Below, one piece after another: positions 35,011 through 47,924 of a stretch of DNA of 64,000 nt (position 1 is the first letter of the stretch; each line of letters begins with the position of its first letter). Source of the stretch: Diphasiastrum complanatum (taxonomy: Eukaryota > Streptophyta > Lycopodiopsida > Lycopodiales > Lycopodiaceae). The stretch covers positions 20,640,349 to 20,704,348 of the forward strand of contig CM055109.1 of the NCBI GenBank assembly GCA_029204225.1. The letters are read 5' to 3'. The notes under the pieces are model-generated. The model saw only the letters and a list, made by a program, of their open reading frames with translations, was not told the origin of the DNA and searched no databases. A program made the translations under genes and the position numbers.

Positions 35011-35439
35011 TTTCAACAAAACTAGAATCAACACAAATATTTTTGAATGTGAATAAGAGCTTCAACAAATGAAAGTTATATTTTGATGAATAATGAGAAT
35101 AAGGATTAACTTGATCTTCTAACCTTCCAAAGATCATAGAATGCCTTGTTCTTCAAGATATCAAACCACAATTAAAGTGTTAGTAGAGATATTGATCAAC
35201 CACATCACAAAAATGATGCTAGATTCAACTCACCTGATCACTAATGCAAAATTACCATTTTGGCCGCCCTCAAGCTCTCCATCCATTTCACAATGATCTA
35301 CACAATGTATTCTCAACACCACCTCTACAGAACTAATCAAACATGGCAGTCCAAAATCTATCTTTAAAGCATGAATCTCTATTGATCACAATGGATCTAG
35401 TTAATCCATGACATATAACACATTTTGAACAAACAAGTT
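35011..35439. other. unassigned interval
   Basis: No coding or repeat pattern is recognised. Confidence 0.35.
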
Positions 35440-35890
35440 AGCTACAGTAGGTGAGCCATTCTTGTGAGTCTATCAACCATAACAATGTTGCTACTGTGTA
35501 CCGATAGATGTGAAGTCCAAAAAAATACTCTCCCATCTACCCTCCCAAATAGGTAACAAGTGAAAAAAACCAAGGACTTTACTTCTTTGGGTTTATCAAC
35601 TTGACACTGAAGACATGTCCCGTAATGCTAAACATATTTCTTAAGCATAGGCTAGCAAAAGTTATGTAAGATTAACAAATAGATCTATCCACTCTTGGAT
35701 GACCAATACTAGCTAGGACTTTCATGATAGAAATGCAAGATCCTTCTGAGCAGCTCCTCAAAGGTTGCAGCCAGAGTCTTTCCATTTCTTTTAGCAAACC
35801 ATCCTCAATAGAATACTTAATATAAGTGCAAAAGGAACTAGCATCTACCTGCATGATCATACCTTGACTCTTGCTCCAATTCCTCATGAT
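35440..35890 (-). pseudogene. decayed gypsy integrase N-terminus
   Basis: Minus-strand reading gives KYSIEDGLLKE, ERLWLQPLRS and GHPRVDRSIC, then LKKYV, CLQCQVDKPKEVKSL, a shifted PIWEGRWESIFLDF and VDRLTRMAHL. Together these are the linker, zinc-binding domain and core start of a chromovirus integrase (family unlike F1). Stops and frame shifts are present throughout. Confidence 0.6.
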
Positions 35891-35899
35891 GAAGATTTT

Positions 35900-37100
35900 C
35901 TTGGTAAGCCTTTCTTAGCTTAGTTAGCAAGTCATGTTCAATGACCAAAATTGGCATCTAATACATTATCTTGGATAATACATGTGTCACACAGTTCTCC
36001 TTTCCTCTCTTGATCAATATTTCTATAAGGATTCCCAGTAGTTGTCCCTCGTAAGATTATCGTACTCCCAAGGTGACAAACATTCTCAAACCACCCATCC
36101 ATAGAATCCACCCAAAGTCACCCTTGTTCAATGAAGCTATCGACATCCATGAGCACAATCAAGATTATGATGCTATTGATATTTGAAGTCACTAATACTA
36201 ATATTCACCCTCGTCTCTCTCATGCACCATCACAAGGCTAGAGCTCTTAAGAACCCACTTGTTTAAGGAACAATCCAGGTAATATGGTTGTCCTTTTTAC
36301 CCGGTAATATTTACCAGTCCTACGTACCTTAGAATGCTTTGGGATCTTTAGGTACACCAATTTTTTTACCTCAAACCCTCTAGGTGATGGCTCTGGTTAG
36401 CATAGAATTCTTCCCTATCCTGAGCCATTTTTATATTATCTTTAGTTCCCTACGGCATTTGTTTCATATCCTACAAGAAAATTGTTGTACCATGCACCTT
36501 GAGACCTTTGAATCTGATGTGGCAAATCAGGTTGACCATATGGCAAGGTGCTTTGCACTATTGTAATTGAACTCATCCATTCGGAGATATTTTCCTGATT
36601 TGACTATGTTCTAGAAGCAAGTCCATACACACCCCATGCCTCTCTTTTGAATTTCTCTTGGCAGGTTTATATGCAAGGGAAGCTCACATTTTTTGGGTTT
36701 TGGTTTTGCCCACAACACCATAGAGAGCATAAAGGGTAAAAACAATCCTTCAAGAATAAACTAATTTATTGCATGAACATGTTGCTGCTTTGTTGGTAGC
36801 TTGGTGCTTTGCCAATTATAAGGTCAAAGGATTGAAGACTTGTTACATGCAATCTCAAACTTATCATTTTTCTATTTTTAAATTAGAACTTACATGTGTT
36901 AACTTAAGTAGAAAGCTTGTAATGTCCAAATCCTATATGCTTTAGCTATATGATTGACAATTGTATTTGTATAGTCATGGAAATGGAATATTCCAAACGC
37001 ATTGGGATCATCCATTTCTTCATTTGGGTAGTATTTTTATAAGTTTTCTTCCAATTTAATAAAGCATACCAGAAGTTCTAAGGGGATGATCTTCTTAATG
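35900..37100. other. unassigned interval
   Basis: May include more of the decayed gypsy pol, but no motif could be read with confidence. Confidence 0.35.
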
Positions 37101-37109
37101 TGAAATTGA

Positions 37110-37450
37110 CGAAAATAAGTTTGAGAAGTTTGGAAGATGACGTGCAAGAGCTCAAGGACTACATGGATCCTATGAGTAAGGATGTTCAAGAGGGTAAAGA
37201 TAAAATCATGAGAGCATCACCCCTTCATTTATTGTTGGTAGTGAGCTCAATCGGGCTAAGCTAAAACTCTTCATTATGCTATTGAGCTTGTAACAATTTA
37301 TGACGATCAGCGAAGCAATGACAAGTCACAAGAGGGTGATGGAAGAGCTTCTTGCAAGGGTCAGTCAAACGAACAAATGTTTAACTTGGGGTTCCCAATT
37401 CAAATATAAAAAACTCAAGGGAAAGGACACGTTTTCAGCTATAAGTGATT
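37110..37450 (+). pseudogene. coiled-coil-like coding remnant, unrecognised
   Basis: Plus-strand pieces LRSLEDDVQELKDYMDPMSK and, in another frame, ISEAMTSHKRVMEELLARVS followed by KCLTWGSQFKYKKLKGKDTF read as a charged, heptad-like protein broken by frame shifts and a stop. No family is recognised. It could belong to a host gene or a mobile element. Confidence 0.3.
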
Positions 37451-38936
37451 AGCATGCTACTAATGGTCATAGTCTCAGTGATTCTGTCTAATGAAAATGC
37501 TTTAGCTACTACAAGCTATGAATTTTGATTATGAATACTTTGTTGAGTTTGGCAATGGTGAAGGGGTTATTGTCTTTGATTAGGTAGTGCCAAGGGTGGA
37601 GGTCTTCATCCACGACTACACGGGGACCATCTGAAATTTCACAACACAGTTCTTGGAAGGTTCAACACTGTTGGGTTTGTAGTGGCATACCCAGATACAA
37701 CCCATTGTGGTTGGGATAGGGTTCGCATTGTTGGGGTTGTAGTTAGACTGAACTGACATTTTGAAGATATTGTACTACAATACCAATGATTGATCAGTGC
37801 TTTAACCTCTTAGTCAAATTTAATTGGCATACGTGGAAAACAAATATTTTCCGTTCACATTTATATTTACTTAGATAACACCCTTTTTGGACAATCTTGT
37901 TTGCATCAGAGAAGTTCTGCATTGTTTCAAGTACCAGTATTTTAGTGAAAGACACAATTAAAAAAAACTCTCTTCATAGGCATGCATACACACTATGCAT
38001 ATAAAGTGTCAAACAGTCACAATTCACTTTAGTCTAAATACAAATAAACATGATATCACAGAAACACAACTTCAGTTGGAAGATAGTCTTAACTGTAACC
38101 ATGAGAGGCAAGGTCACAACAAAGAGCAGTGTATGTGGTTCGGCATGCCCACAAGCCATGTGAGAATATTACAATCGGCAGCCGTTGGTCACTTCCCTCT
38201 GATAACTGCACAATTGGGCTGGAAACTGATGCAGCTAGAGCTGATCCAGGCCACATAAAGATGTAGATAATTCCTGTAATGACAAAAACATTCTCAGATT
38301 AGAAGAGATACATTCACAATATTGTTTTTCCAATGTTTCCATTCATGTTAGCTTCTGTTACAGACTAAGAAGCATGAGATCACTTAAAATAATTGCAAAC
38401 TACAATCTTGGAATATTCTCATAAGAACGTGGACTGTAAGCTATTCATGTGATTGAAAATATTATGATAGCAATAGACTCAAAGATTTGCAAGCATAAAG
38501 AGAGATTACACAAGCTTAATAGAAAATTACTCCAAAATCACTGAAGAAAGATGACTCCATAATGAGCAAGTACATCATGATCAATCTCGAGGTTGGCTGA
38601 GCAGGTTTGGCAGAATTTTGGTGCCATGTTAGCTGAATATTGAGCTACTCGTCATGACTTCACCAAGCCAACCTAGGGTTGATAAATAACCACTCAATTT
38701 TCCTAGATTTTAGGAGTTTGGTCGTAGATTGTAATTAACTTGACCAAATGATCTACCTAATACCTATGATCTAGAACTAAATAGCCTAAGCCAACTCTTC
38801 ACAGATGTGAACAAGCTCGCACATGTGTGGAATCACACTATGTACAAATTTACATGATTATCAAGCCCACACTCCTCAAAAATTCACTTGAAAAATAGTC
38901 AATAGATTTATTCATAACTCCAAGGGTTGATCTTAG
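37451..38936. other. 1.5 kb without recognisable genes
   Basis: AT-rich. No motif is seen on either strand. Confidence 0.4.
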
Positions 38937-40743
38937 CTTGATGAATGGACCGTTTGGACTGATACCAAGAAGCGCCTATTGTAAATATATTGGTTTCTTC
39001 TTGCTTGGGCACGATGTTCCTCAGATCCATCGACACCTCACAAGCGGCCTTAGTCTTGGATGGCTAGACATTGTTTAGATATATTGACGAGGCCATTGTG
39101 GAGGTTGGGAAAGAAAATGTTGTGCATGTATTGATTCTTGACTTTCAGTTGAGTAGTGAGAAATAAAAATGAGTGAAAACTTTTTACTTAATATTTACTA
39201 CTTGTTCAGTGTTGATTCTTGGATCATGGATGATGGATGTCCAATGTTGCATTGTTGTGTTTTGCAGGTTGTCACAGACAATGCGGCATATTGTGTTGCC
39301 ATGGGGAAGCTTGTAAACAAAAAGTACCCTTGGATTTTTTGGACACTTTGTGTTGCACATTGCTTAGACCTCTTATTTGAGGATATGATTCGTTCCAGGT
39401 TTGCCTTTATTTTCATTGTTCTGGAGCGCCTCTTGAAGGTGTATGACAGCCTGAGACCGATGGTGGTGTTAAACCATTCGCGTGAGTGGAGGCCCTCACG
39501 ACAGCCTAAAGCTCAGCAATTTGAGAGGATTGTGCTAGCATCTCCATTTAGGGATGATGCACGTGCCATTATCATAGGGTTGCAGCCTCTTTACAGTGTC
39601 CTGTGCCTTACAAACAGAGAGGGCTGCACTTTGGGCCTTCTCTATGAGTTCATGGATAGGCTAGGAGAACATATTCGCACCTGCACCTGCACTGCCTTCA
39701 GTACAAAGAGGTTTGTAATCTGAACTTTCAGAGTGAGTAGTGCTTATATTCATTGATGAGATCTATTTAGCATTATGCACTATCTCTTATCATGATTGAT
39801 GAGTGTTTATGTGATATGTATTATGTGACATGTATGATGTATGATATTCAAATTTTATAGGGTTGAAGAAATAAGAGAAAAGTGGCAAGCCAGGTGGGAC
39901 TGGTTCCATCAACCTCTACACGCTATGGCTTGCATTCTTCACCCTCTATGGAGGAATGAAGATCAGTTCCATGATGCAGAGCTCCAATAGGGATGGCAGA
40001 CGTACATTGAGACGGTCTATCTTGATCCTATCATACAGGATTCACTTAGGGATGATCTCAATGTATTCAGGTATAAGTCATGACATTTCTATAACATTTG
40101 TTATTTTTCAAGTCCTTAGTCTTTCTTGAATCCCAATGAGGTGAGTGGCCACATTGTCACACTCAGCACTGCATAAGACCCACTCATGAATGATATTGAA
40201 TGTGCATTGTCATGTGTGCACTATATGCAGGCGCGAGACTCTTGAGTTTGGCTGTCCAAGAGCACGGCTCAGAGGACAATTGCGCCCTGTTTCATGGTGT
40301 CAAAATTCAAGCTTTGAATTAGCCCTTGACTCTTGAGGCTTGGGCCCTTGCAAGTTGGAAGTTTGAACTTTGAGCTTCATCCCATGTCCTAAGTTCTAGC
40401 TTTAGAAAATTGAAACTTGAAATTTCAAACTTGTAAGATGTGAATTGTAGCCCTTTGCCAATCCCTGCATGCAGGACCTACCACTCGATATGCTACATGT
40501 CGCAAGACCAAGATGAGGGGGGGGTAGAGAGGCTTCCAATTCTCGAGCCCTCGAGGATGAGCAGCCACTAGAGACGAAGATGACACAGAGACCTCGGAAG
40601 ATGAAGTCAATAGTGATGATTCCTCAGAGGATGAGAGTGATCCATCTGATGATGATGATAGCATTGACGAGGATCTTGCTCCTGAGCCTGCATGTGCGAG
40701 CAGGTCACAACTTCCACCGGTGACTAGGAGGAGGCTACGTTAG
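38937..40743 (+). pseudogene. hAT-like (DUF659) transposase relic with introns
   Basis: Plus-strand pieces in DUF659 order: WTDTKKR, then IVNILVSSCLGTMFLRSIDT (38953-39030), TLFRYIDEAIVEVGKENVVH (to 39117), then VVTDNAAYCVAMGKLVNKKY with IFWTLCVAHCLDLLFED (39268-39390), which is the RNase H-fold core with its conserved TDNAAN-like and AHCLDL motifs. Splice-like sites separate the pieces: GT near 39118 and AG at 39266-39267; AAGAG|GT near 39711 and ATAG near 39860; CAG|GTATAAG near 40070 and GCAG|GCG near 40230. The end is an acidic tail of D/E/S runs stopping at TAG 40741-40743. In-frame TAG codons near 39068 and 39988 and a missing dimerisation domain indicate a relic. The ancestral role is cut-and-paste transposition; some DUF659 proteins are domesticated. 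Confidence 0.65.
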
Positions 40744-41489
40744 GCTTTAGTCTACCTTGGTCCAGGAGGCTGGCCCATTTGGCATTTATAGAAATCAGGA
40801 GTTCACTTTGAAGTTTTGAGACTATAAACTTAAGACTAGTTACTAGCAGATAGTAATTTGTTATCATGTGTACAACATTATTACCATTTGGCATTTATGA
40901 ATGAGCACTGAGTTAAAACTACATATATGATTCAAGACTCAGGTAACAAGTTTACATTTTGGTAATGTTCGAAGGTTCAATTATCAATGTTGAATGTCAA
41001 ATGGGATTTGTACTCACAATAACTCAAGAGTTAATACTTAGAAGTTACTACTTACTACTTAGTATTGTTACCTATAAGTTGTTAGAAGTTAGTACTATAA
41101 TCTATTAGTTAATAGTTTAAAGTTACACAATGCACATTGTATACATTGTCATTTTCGTGAAATTCGAATCATTGAACATTTGCTAATTTACTACTAACTA
41201 GCCATGTACATTGTACATTGTCATATGTCTGGTGTGACATTAATGTTCTGAAAAAAAAAAAAAAAAAAAAAAAACCTTAAAACCAATTCGCTGGTTTGAA
41301 CCTAGAGAAGCTGATTCTTTCCCAATTCAAAAACGGCTCAAAAAGGCAATTCAAAAGGTACCATAAAACATCGCCACCTAATGGACACTGGGAGTATTTG
41401 TGAATACCGAAGGATTCGAAAGTAATGCAAACATTACAAATTGTCCGCTCGATATAAGGGACCGTATAATATAGGTGACCGATATAGGG
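40744..41489. other. unassigned interval with A24 tract
   Basis: No gene. A run of 24 A lies at 41251-41274, possibly the 3' end of a retroposed sequence, though no body is recognised upstream. Confidence 0.45.
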
Positions 41490-41588
41490 GATCTTTGCCT
41501 TACCAATTAGACCACCCAGAGGGAACTCAAGTACACTCGGTATTTCATGTCAGCCGACTTCAAAAAAAAGTCTACATGAAGGGGTCAT
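41490..41588 (+). pseudogene. F3 integrase C-terminus, left of F2
   Basis: Plus-strand reading PYQLDHPEGTQVHSVFHVSR, then LQKKVYMKGSS, up to the F2 insertion point. This is the conserved end of a chromovirus integrase (YQL.LP....VH.VFHVS.L). It continues at 53553 after the F2 element. Confidence 0.7.
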
Positions 41589-41593
41589 CTTAG

Positions 41594-42058
41594 TGTTATG
41601 TACCATAACGGTACGCCCTTTAATGACGGCCTCGCAAGGGGCATGGCGCAGGTCTAGCATTATGGACATGTTTTGGTGCCATGCGTCACCATCTTAGGTG
41701 GTCACGTGTTGCCGGCGGGACCGTGCTTGATGGGACCCACTATGCTATGGCTATATAGTGTGCTTCCCTTTTGCCATTCACTTAGTCTACCCGGGAGTTG
41801 GTGGATGGAGAGCACGTGCAGTAGCCAGGATGTATCTCCAGGCCAGGAGATGAGTGCTAGGGAGAGCCAAGGGCGATAGCTGATGGTATGGGACGCCAGT
41901 TATGTCGGAGGCTTGACTAGGCATAAGGATGTCGATAGCTCCAATGCATGGGGGTGGGTCGGCAGTGACCCTATGGATGGGCGGATACGGTGCGTCGTCA
42001 TTGGTATGGGGTGTGCATTAACCTTCAAGGCAATCGGAGATCTATGGGAGTTGTAACA
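41594..42058 (+). repeat. F2 5' LTR
   Basis: Starts TGTTATGTACC and ends GTTGTAACA, with TATA-like CTATATAG at about 41751. The primer site TGGTATTAGAGC (one mismatch) is at 42061-42072. Confidence 0.85.
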
Positions 42059-42072
42059 TTTGGTATTAGAGC

Positions 42073-42445
42073 CGCCGATTTCTTGGTTAGGTGCATACCT
42101 CTTCCTTTGTGGTTTAATCTCCTTTGGGAATGTGGCTGTAAATTGAAAAATTCTAACCTTTGTTTCAAGTTATTCTTGAAAAGGTTGAGTTTGTTTGCTA
42201 AGGAAAGAACTGATTGCTTTGTAAGCTGGTTATTTTCTTGGCAGTGGTCCTTCTTTCCTTTTTAACCTTAAAAACTTAATGATTTTAAGTTTTCTGGGTT
42301 TTCTAGTAAAGGAGGTGTGGTTGCTTTAAGTTTCTTTGAAACTTAGAGTTTAAAAGAAGCTTGTTTGTTTTTTTTTCTAAATCACATTTGGTTTTATGTG
42401 GTCTTTTGAAATCCCCCTCCATAACACCTTTGACATTGGTGTTTT

Positions 42446-42476
<31 letters not shown>

Positions 42477-43239
42477 CCTATTGCTGCCCCGCCTATGCAC
42501 AAGCTAGCACGCAGGCTGCTCGGGGCCCGTACAGGGCCGTACGTTGGCCCCCGTTCGCAGGCGCACGCTGGTCAGCGGGCCTTTGTCAGGTGGGGGGGGG
42601 ATTTTTTTCCTCCCCCTTGATTATTGCTTACAGCTGCTGCTGCCCACAACCTCTTGCTTTCAAGAAAAACTTATTATTAAGTTGAAATTCTTGTAAACAA
42701 AACTTAAGAGAAAGTTCAAATTTCTTCTAAGTTGAAAACCTTTAAGGCTGAAAACCCATAAACTTTTATCTTTGTTTAAAAGCAGAAAACAGGAACGTCC
42801 TTGGTTGTTTTGTCCTTGTAAATCGTATAGCCTCTCCTCCCCTCTCTGTACCTGCAAATCTCCAAAGCCTTGGAGAGGAGTTGCGGTACGTAGGAGAAGC
42901 AAGGAGAGACTGGAACATTAAGTAACTTTATTATCCCTTTGGAGTCCATGAGCCATGCGGCACCTTTTTGTGGTCCCACATGGTAGGGAAACTCTAGAAG
43001 GGACAAATTGGGCCTTTCTTGGGCCTTACCTGTCCTTTTTGCATGGAGGAAGGGGAGGGAGTAAAGGAGTGTACGTTCTCATTCCTTCACCCCACTTTTC
43101 TAAGTTGCTTGTTTGTGCTCCCTAAGCTCAAGTTAGCCCATTTTCTTGGTCTTGTGAGCTTTAGTTGTCAGTTTTTGACGGTTTGGACGTTGTTGCTCTT
43201 CGTTTTTCCTATAGTTTTTTCCTACACATTACCTTTGCC
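42073..43239 (+). other. F2 untranslated leader
   Basis: Holds an (AT)n microsatellite (about 42449-42476), a short GC-rich block (42480-42600) and no supported gene before the likely gag ATG at 43240. Confidence 0.6.
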
Positions 43240-43373
43240 ATGGAGACTCCTATGGATGCCACCCAAGCTCCAAGCCCGTCTGGGGCTAAGATATGGAAAT
43301 GGCGCGTGCGATAAATCTGTTGCAACAATAGATTGTCGACATGCGGTCTAAGCATGAACGGGCTGTAATAGAT

Positions 43374-43721
43374 CCTAACACCACAGTAGGGCAAACACTA
43401 ACTGATCCACCCAACCTTGCCTACTCCCTGATATAGAGTAAGCCCCTCCTAGCCTAGTGTGAGGACTGGTAGCATGCAACTGCCAAGTGTCAGCCACGTG
43501 GCACTGACGTGGCCGACTACACGTCGGGACCCAACTGGGGGCCCTGTCCTGCTGACAAGGTCCCTAGACTGTGTTAGGCCCGCCATGGCTATGGACCGTG
43601 CTGGGGCACACTACTCACACTATATTGCCCTATTGGTCGTGTACGCTGGACACGACCCTGACTGTGTTATCTGACCTATCTGTGTTTTCTAGGGTTCGGC
43701 TCTGGTCACGAGCTCGTAACA
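43374..43721 (-). repeat. F1-4 3' LTR
   Basis: 348 bp, plus-strand ends TGTAATAG...CGTAACA. A pyrimidine run at 43722-43737 is the minus-strand polypurine tract. Confidence 0.9.
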
Positions 43722-43737
43722 CTCCTTTCCCCTTAAG

Positions 43738-45460
43738 AACCGTCTTGGTCCTCTAAGACAAAGTCTGGAAAAATCTTGCAGGGACGCTACCTCTTTCCCA
43801 AGTGGCATTCTCAATAGGCTAATCATTCCACTTGACCAAATATTCTCGGTATAGAGTATGACAAGTCTGCGTCTCTCTACTATCAAGAATCTCCTCTGGT
43901 TCATGCGGAGGTTGCTGAGAATCCAATGGGAGAACTAGAACAATGTCCCCTACCAGATTTTCTGATCTGGGTAAGGCTTTTCGTAACTAACTTACATGAA
44001 AAACTGGAAAAACCTTACTACTGTGTGGGAGTTCTAGTTCATAGGTGACCTCACCTAGTCTCCTACTGATGGTAAAGGGACCACAATACCTTGTAGACAA
44101 CTTAGCACACACTCCTGATTTGAGGGTTTTAGAGTCAACTGGGACTCTCAAGTAGACTTTCTCACCAGCGGAGAACTGCACATCCCGTCTGTGTGGATCT
44201 GCATAATGCCTGGCTCGATCCTGGGACTACCTAATGCTACGCTTAGCATGTTCTATCATCTGGTTTAGGTCCTCTAAAAAGTTTCTGGCTGCTCCAACTT
44301 TTTCTTGTGTAAACCCTACAGCTATGGGTGAGCGTGGCTGGAAACCGTACATCAACATAAATGGGCTGTATCCCGTAGCTGAATGTTTGGTACTGTTGTA
44401 AGCAAACTCTAATAGCGAGAGATACTCCTCCCAATTAGTCTTCTTCTTGCTGACGTATGCACGAAGCATATCCTCTAGCACCTGATTTACCCTCTCTGTT
44501 TGACCGTCCGTCTATGGATGGTCGGTGGTACTCATATTAAGTTTAGTATGGAGATGATGGAATACTGCCCTCCAAAAATTTCCATTAAACTTATTGTCCC
44601 GGTCGTTGACTATACCGGAAGGTAGACCGTACAATTTAAATAGCCCGTCTACAAACAACCTCGCTACCTCTAGAGCTCTAACGGTTGTTTTGGTCGGAAT
44701 AAAATGAGCCATTTTGGTTAGACGGTCAACTGTGACCCATATAGCGTCATTACCCTTTTGGGTTTTAGGCAGGCCTACTATAAAATCCATGGAGATACTC
44801 TCCCATTTACCAGCTGGTATTTCTAAGGGCTGCAACAACCCTCCTGCCTTTAAACGCTCTGCTTTATTTACTTGACATTTCTGGCAACTGGTTACATATT
44901 GTTGGACGTCCTTTTTCATACTGGGCCTGAAAAATTGCCTACAAAGAAGTTCATAGGTCTTCTGTATGCCTGGGTGTCCCGCACTAGGACTGTCATGACA
45001 TTCATATAGGACCTGTTGCCTATAATCCTCTGAATTGGGAACACATACTCTATCTCTATAGAGCAAGTACTCATCCTGAATGGACTACTGTTTCCATTTG
45101 AATCCTTGAGTCAACTGACCCTCAACCACTGGGGCTTGCTTGGGTAATACAGGCTTAGAATCCTCAACGTCGACGTATACTCGCACTCATCATCATCCTC
45201 AACGGAAGCTGCCGTATTCTTGGATGAACTGGCACCAGCCCCGGGAACTGGTTCTGGAGGCTGTAACTGTCTGTTCTGGACTGAGTTCCAGATAGTAGAG
45301 AAGAATGCATCATGTTGGCACTTCCCTCTCAAGGACTCGAGTAACTCATTACAAATCTGAGTAAAACTCAGCTCGTTTATCATAGGCATTCTACTAAGGG
45401 CATCTGCTACTGTATTGAATTTCCCCCGTCTATATCCGATAGACATATCAAACTCTTGCA
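43738..45460 (-). pseudogene. F1-4 integrase and chromodomain
   Basis: Linker and zinc domain (GHPGIQKTYELLCRQFF, CQKCQVNKAE), core ([20 protein letters not shown] with the frame intact here, unlike F1-1), TAG at 44512-44514 (shared with F1-3), the [12 protein letters not shown] segment, TAG at 44227-44229 and 43987-43989 (both from CAG), then the chromodomain region. A TAG near 45086 comes from TAT. Confidence 0.85.
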
Positions 45461-46982
45461 TCAACTCTGCCCAACGAGCTTCCGACCTCTAAGCTCAGGT
45501 TGATTGCAAAGGTATCTGAGACCTTCATGGTCTGTCAAGACCTCAAAGTTGGCACCATACAAATAATGCCTCCAGGTCTTAAGGGCATGGACTATAGAAA
45601 AGAGTTCCTTTTCATAGGCACTATACCTAGTCTGAGCTGGCTCGAGTTTTTTACTCTCGAACGCAACTGGTCGTCCACCTTGAGTTAGCACAACACCTAC
45701 TGCAAAGTCGCTAGCATCTGTTTCGACCACAAATGGCTGATTGGGGTTGACGACTTTTAAAATTAGTGCTGTAGCTAAGGCTGTTTTGAGAGCATCAAAG
45801 CCCTCCTGCTGTGCGGACTCCCAAATGAACTGCTTTCCCTTCCCCTTAAGAAGATTTGTCATGGGAACTGCTATCTGAGCATATTCCTTGACAAATCGTC
45901 TGTAATATCCCACCAAACCAAGAAAGATCTGAAGTTTCAAAATATTCTGAGGTCTCAGCCAACTGAGTATGGCTTTAACCTTATTCGGGTCCATTTTAAT
46001 CCCATCTGACGAGATAATGTGACCCAAATATGCTACTTCTTCTACGAAGAATTCACACTTGGATTGTTTAGCATAAAGTTTATGCTTTCTGAGCAGTCGA
46101 AACACCTTTCTGGGGTGTTTCAGATGCTCCTTCCTCGTTTTGCTGTAGACGAGGATGTCATCTAAAAATATGACTACAAATTTACCCAAGTATGGTCTGA
46201 GGACACTGTTCATCAAGGTCATAAAGGTAGCTGGAGCATTTGTGAGCCCAAATGGCATCACCTTAAACTCATAATGACCGTGACGAGTAGCTGTTTTCGA
46301 GACATCTTCCGACTTTATACGGACTTGATGATATCCCGATCTGAGGTCTATTTTACTGAAAAATTTAGCCCCGTCGAGTTGATCAAACAACTCGTCGACG
46401 TCCATCAAGTACGAGAGAAGCATGGAGCAGGAGTCATGGGATGTAGGTGCTTAATGAGAGGTGAAGCATGGTGAGGACAAGCACAACAACCTTGTCTACT
46501 TCATTCATTGCTTGATGGACAACGTCCGTCAAGAAGGAGGGCAGCATGGAGAAGGAGGAGTGATCACATGGAATGTACGTGTTATTGTGACTTTATTGAG
46601 GGCTCTGTAATCTACGCAAAGACGCATAGACCCCTCCTTCTTTTTCACCAATAGGACTGGTGAGGCCCATGGTGAACTACTGGTCTGAATTTGGCCTTTC
46701 CCAAGATAGTCTGTTAACTGCCTAGTTATTTCTTCATCCTCTGTTCGGCTGACCCGATACGGAGGTTTAGAAACAGGTGCTGTACCTGGTACTAGGTTTA
46801 TTACATGATCTACCTCTCTGCTAGGTGGTAAACCATGTGGCAAATCTTCAGGAAAAACATCTTTAAATTTAGACAATAAAGTTTCTAATCTACTGATTTT
46901 CTGCTGTATAGAACTAGAAATAGAAACTTCAGGAATAAACTGAAAGTCACATAAGAATACCTGATGGTCATCGTCTCCGATT
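45461..46982 (-). pseudogene. F1-4 reverse transcriptase and RNase H with filler insertion
   Basis: Pre-RT and RT start (46876-46583), then about 186 bp of unrelated DNA (46397-46582) replacing about 30 bp in the middle of the ALNKV...MPRADELF segment. RT resumes with [32 protein letters not shown] and FLDD; RNase H follows with [14 protein letters not shown]. Near 45470 a frame shift breaks the end of RNase H (GRKLVGQS instead of GRKARWAEL). Confidence 0.85.
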
Positions 46983-47924
46983 AGCTGATAGAGCTCTTAA
47001 CTGCAGACCATAGGGCTGTTGGGAACATCATGCTCCCCATGCAACTGGATCTCTCGGCCTTTATGCTGAAAGTTGAGGGTGTTCTCCTGATAGTTTCTGT
47101 GGAGGGAAGGTCCTAAATAGAGCCAATCTCTCCCGAGAACAATGTCTGTACGATCCAGGTGCATTATCTGAAAGTTTATTTCATCTTGGTACCCCTGAAT
47201 ACCAAGATTCAAGTTACTTACTGTAGTTTCCCAGATTTTCTTATCTTCACCCTTAGCTAGTGAAACTATGTACCTATGCTGACTAGGTACTTCTAGTAGT
47301 TTAAGCTTTTTAACCAGGGTGCAGTTGATGAGATTATGGGTTGCCCCATCATCAACCATAACTCTTACTGACTGGTTACCAACTTTCCCATGCATACGTA
47401 CTAGGTCATGCGGCCCAAAGCTGAAGGGTCTCGCTAGCATTGCAAAGGTCAGCTGGCAACAGTGTTCATGATCTTCATGATACACTTTGATCTCGGAAGC
47501 TGCCAAGTCACGGGGGAAACTTACAGTCTTAACAAGATGAACTTGTTTTTTATCTTTTTTATCTTTTTTAGTGAAAGGCCCCTTGGGACACTGCCTGACT
47601 GTGTGTCCCTTGCCCATACACACAAAGCACAAACGTTCTTGTTTGGCTTTCTCAAAATCTTCTGGTTTTAAGGGTTGTATGAGTGAAGGGCGTTTCTGAG
47701 AAGCTTCACCTTTAAATTTATCTTCTTTCTTTCTTTTAAAAATTTCTTTTGAAAAAATTCTTTTTAAATTGAAAGTCTTTCTGAGGAGGCTGCTCAGAAA
47801 GGGGCTGTTGTCTCGCCTTCTTCCTACCCACTGAATCATCATAGATTTGAGCATATCTGAGTGCTTGCTCAAGGGTAGTAGGCGAGTTTCTCTGGACCTC
47901 TACTTTATATTCATCTTTGAGGCC
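46983..47924 (-). pseudogene. F1-4 zinc knuckle and protease
   Basis: Contains [17 protein letters not shown] and the protease motif DDGATHNLI. A frame change lies near 47872-47925 and a stop near 46997 (TCA to TAA). Layout matches F1-1 residues 260-560. Confidence 0.85.

Noticed and set aside
38957-38967. CTGATACCA resembling a minus-strand primer binding site
   Set aside because: It encodes the WTDTKK part of the hAT-like transposase on the plus strand, matches only 9 of 12 bases, and has no LTR beside it.
42449-42478. (AT)n microsatellite as a regulatory element
   Set aside because: Simple repeat in the F2 leader; nothing ties it to function.
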